From the NCBI GenBank assembly GCA_019359245.1, contig JAHHHR010000039.1, forward strand, positions 1 through 64,000: DNA of 64,000 nucleotides, written 5' to 3'. The translations under genes and the position numbers were made by a program. A model generated the notes under the pieces. It ran no database searches and had not been told where the DNA came from. It worked only from the letters and a program-made list of their open reading frames with translations. Origin of the DNA: Nostoc desertorum CM1-VF14. Its GTDB lineage: Bacteria; Cyanobacteriota; Cyanobacteriia; Cyanobacteriales; Nostocaceae. This document shows positions 62,860 through 64,000 of this stretch, piece after piece (position 1 is the first letter of the stretch; the number at the start of each line of letters is the position of its first letter).

Positions 62860-64000
62860 TTACTGTGGCTCAATAATAGAACCCATAAACAAAATGTTTC
62901 CCGTTTGATTATCCCTAATAGCACAGAAAAAGGGACGATCAACAATCATTCGGAATGGTTCTGGTTCTTCTCTCAAAGATGTTGTTACGATTCCCACTGA
63001 AGTAGCCGCAGCCGCTTCGGTTCCTTCTTCATTCACTTCGACAAAAGTTTTATGCTTAACTTGGCTAATGGCAAAATTTTTACCCATGCCGGAAAAATTG
63101 GCTTTGCTGCTAAAAGCTTCTTCCATGCCTAAAGTTTTCAAAGCATCATTTAGGGTAACGTCGTAATCTGTTTTAAAGCGGGGTAGGCGAATAAACCCTT
63201 TTTGTTCATTGAACTGAGTCATCCATTTTTCCCAGTTCTGAATATTCAAGCCTTGATAGAAGGCTTTAAGGTTAGAGTTTTGTTTGGGTAGGAAGATATA
63301 AAAACTAACTTTTCCATCTTTGCCGTAAGGTAAACTAACTGCCTGAAATTGTTCACTCTCATAGTATTTATAGTTACCTTCCTGCGACATCATCGGGTGT
63401 TGTTTTCGTCTGCCAGATGTGATGTAAAAAGGGTATTGAGCGGTTTGACTTTTATCAAACTCGTTACTCCAATTACCTTTAAAATATATGGCATTAATTA
63501 AAAACAACACTTGATTAGGTTGAATTGTTTCAACTATTTTAGTAATTTTGCCCTTAGTATTTTCTTCTACCCAGTTATTAATAATAGTAGATGCGGCGGC
63601 ATCTTTAAAGTTTAAATTGCTGACCTTAGCTTGATAGAAATCCTGCGTTCTCTTGAGGAAGTCTGGGGCAAAGCTAACATCTTGATTTGCCCAAAGTGAG
63701 TTAGCAATGCTCAGTTGCACTTTCGCATCCTGAGTGTCTAAAAGCTGTTTCAATGCCGCCGCGTAAGAAGAGTTGATTTCTGGTAGAGTCATCCCCTGTA
63801 ATTCTAGGGTTTTTGCCATTGCTTGTTGAGTCGAGCCGCTAGCCCCGTTGTAGGTCATAGCAAGAGCGATCGCGACGCTCGAAGGTGAGATAAAAACATT
63901 CTTCTCACCTTTCTCATCTTTCAGAACTTCTGAAAATAGTTTGAAGCCAAACTTATTGCTAGACTCAACTATTCTTGTATCAGAGTTGACTGTTTTTTTT
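62860..64000 (-). CDS. Serpin-family protease inhibitor, 5' end outside the window
   Basis: A serpin: NVFISPSSVAIALAMTYNGA, IINNWVEENTKGKI, LINAIYFKGNW, KHKTFVEVNEEGTEAAAATS (the hinge of the reactive loop) and RPFFCAIRDNQTGNILFMG. The frame stays open to base 64000 on minus (KKTVNSDTRIVESSNKFGF upstream of FSEVLKDEKGEKNVFIS), so the true start lies beyond the edge; an internal ATG at 63858 falls inside helix A-like sequence and is not the start. The hinge EEGTEAAAAT is of the inhibitory type. The likely P1 region is VTTSLREEPEPF. Serpins trap serine or cysteine proteases. Confidence 0.93.
   Translation of the reverse strand, partial: KKTVNSDTRIVESSNKFGFKLFSEVLKDEKGEKNVFISPSSVAIALAMTYNGASGSTQQAMAKTLELQGMTLPEINSSYAAALKQLLDTQDAKVQLSIANSLWANQDVSFAPDFLKRTQDFYQAKVSNLNFKDAAASTIINNWVEENTKGKITKIVETIQPNQVLFLINAIYFKGNWSNEFDKSQTAQYPFYITSGRRKQHPMMSQEGNYKYYESEQFQAVSLPYGKDGKVSFYIFLPKQNSNLKAFYQGLNIQNWEKWMTQFNEQKGFIRLPRFKTDYDVTLNDALKTLGMEEAFSSKANFSGMGKNFAISQVKHKTFVEVNEEGTEAAAATSVGIVTTSLREEPEPFRMIVDRPFFCAIRDNQTGNILFMGSIIEPQ

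Overview
The window is cyanobacterial, most likely a filamentous Nostocales strain (Nostoc-like). The evidence is the density of GCGATCGC (HIP1) octamers inside and outside genes, cyanobacteria-specific genes (psbQ, ndhM, hemJ, ntcB, narM, an ebo cluster), and the dispersed heptamer-type, polypurine and palindromic intergenic repeats typical of that order. All assignments come from reading motifs and from memory of families. No database search was run.

Layout. 1-5.0 kb: a MITE-like inverted repeat, a membrane PAS-GGDEF-EAL protein and a peptidoglycan-binding protein with an L,D-transpeptidase-like motif. 5.2-8.7 kb (minus): hemJ, an alpha/beta-hydrolase lacking its nucleophile, an FAD amine oxidase and psbQ. 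9.0-14.4 kb (plus): a small unknown protein, a serine alpha/beta-hydrolase and a 1135-aa caspase-like/NB-ARC/TPR protein whose last third is ten 42-aa repeats. 14.9-16.4 kb: heme catalase. 16.8-24.3 kb: the ebo cluster, with eboA-B-C-E-F on minus and eboD divergent on plus; in Nostoc punctiforme ebo genes are tied to moving the scytonemin precursor to the periplasm. 24.4-33.7 kb: YdcF-like protein, S41 C-terminal protease, family-2 glycosyltransferase, a second GGDEF-EAL protein, a LuxR-type response regulator, a small conserved protein and ndhM.

34.5-40.9 kb: a signalling neighbourhood made of a zinc-ribbon/pseudokinase-like/PP2C phosphatase, a CHAT-protease/FHA fusion, an unknown acidic protein and a convergent FHA/PrsW intramembrane protease. 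Phosphothreonine readers, a phosphatase and two protease types sit side by side. I regard this and the caspase/NB-ARC/TPR locus as the best candidates for undescribed systems.

41.3-59.2 kb: nitrate assimilation. On minus: nirA, nrtA, nrtB, nrtC, nrtD, nrtP, narB, then psiE-like, narM and a DJ-1/PfpI protein. On plus, divergent from nirA: a Tat-lipoprotein Rieske protein, a HEAT-repeat NirB-like maturation factor, ntcB and a TrpD-like protein. Perfect NtcA promoters (GTAN8TAC-N22-TAN3T) precede both nirA and ntcB, giving a circuit in which NtcA activates ntcB and, with NtcB, the nirA operon. Both an ABC (NrtABCD) and an MFS (NrtP) nitrate transporter are present in one operon.

59.3-64.0 kb: an LCP-family ligase, a small membrane protein, an AI-2E/PerM-type transporter and a serpin cut by the window edge. 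No rRNA, convincing tRNA, CRISPR array or intact insertion sequence was seen.
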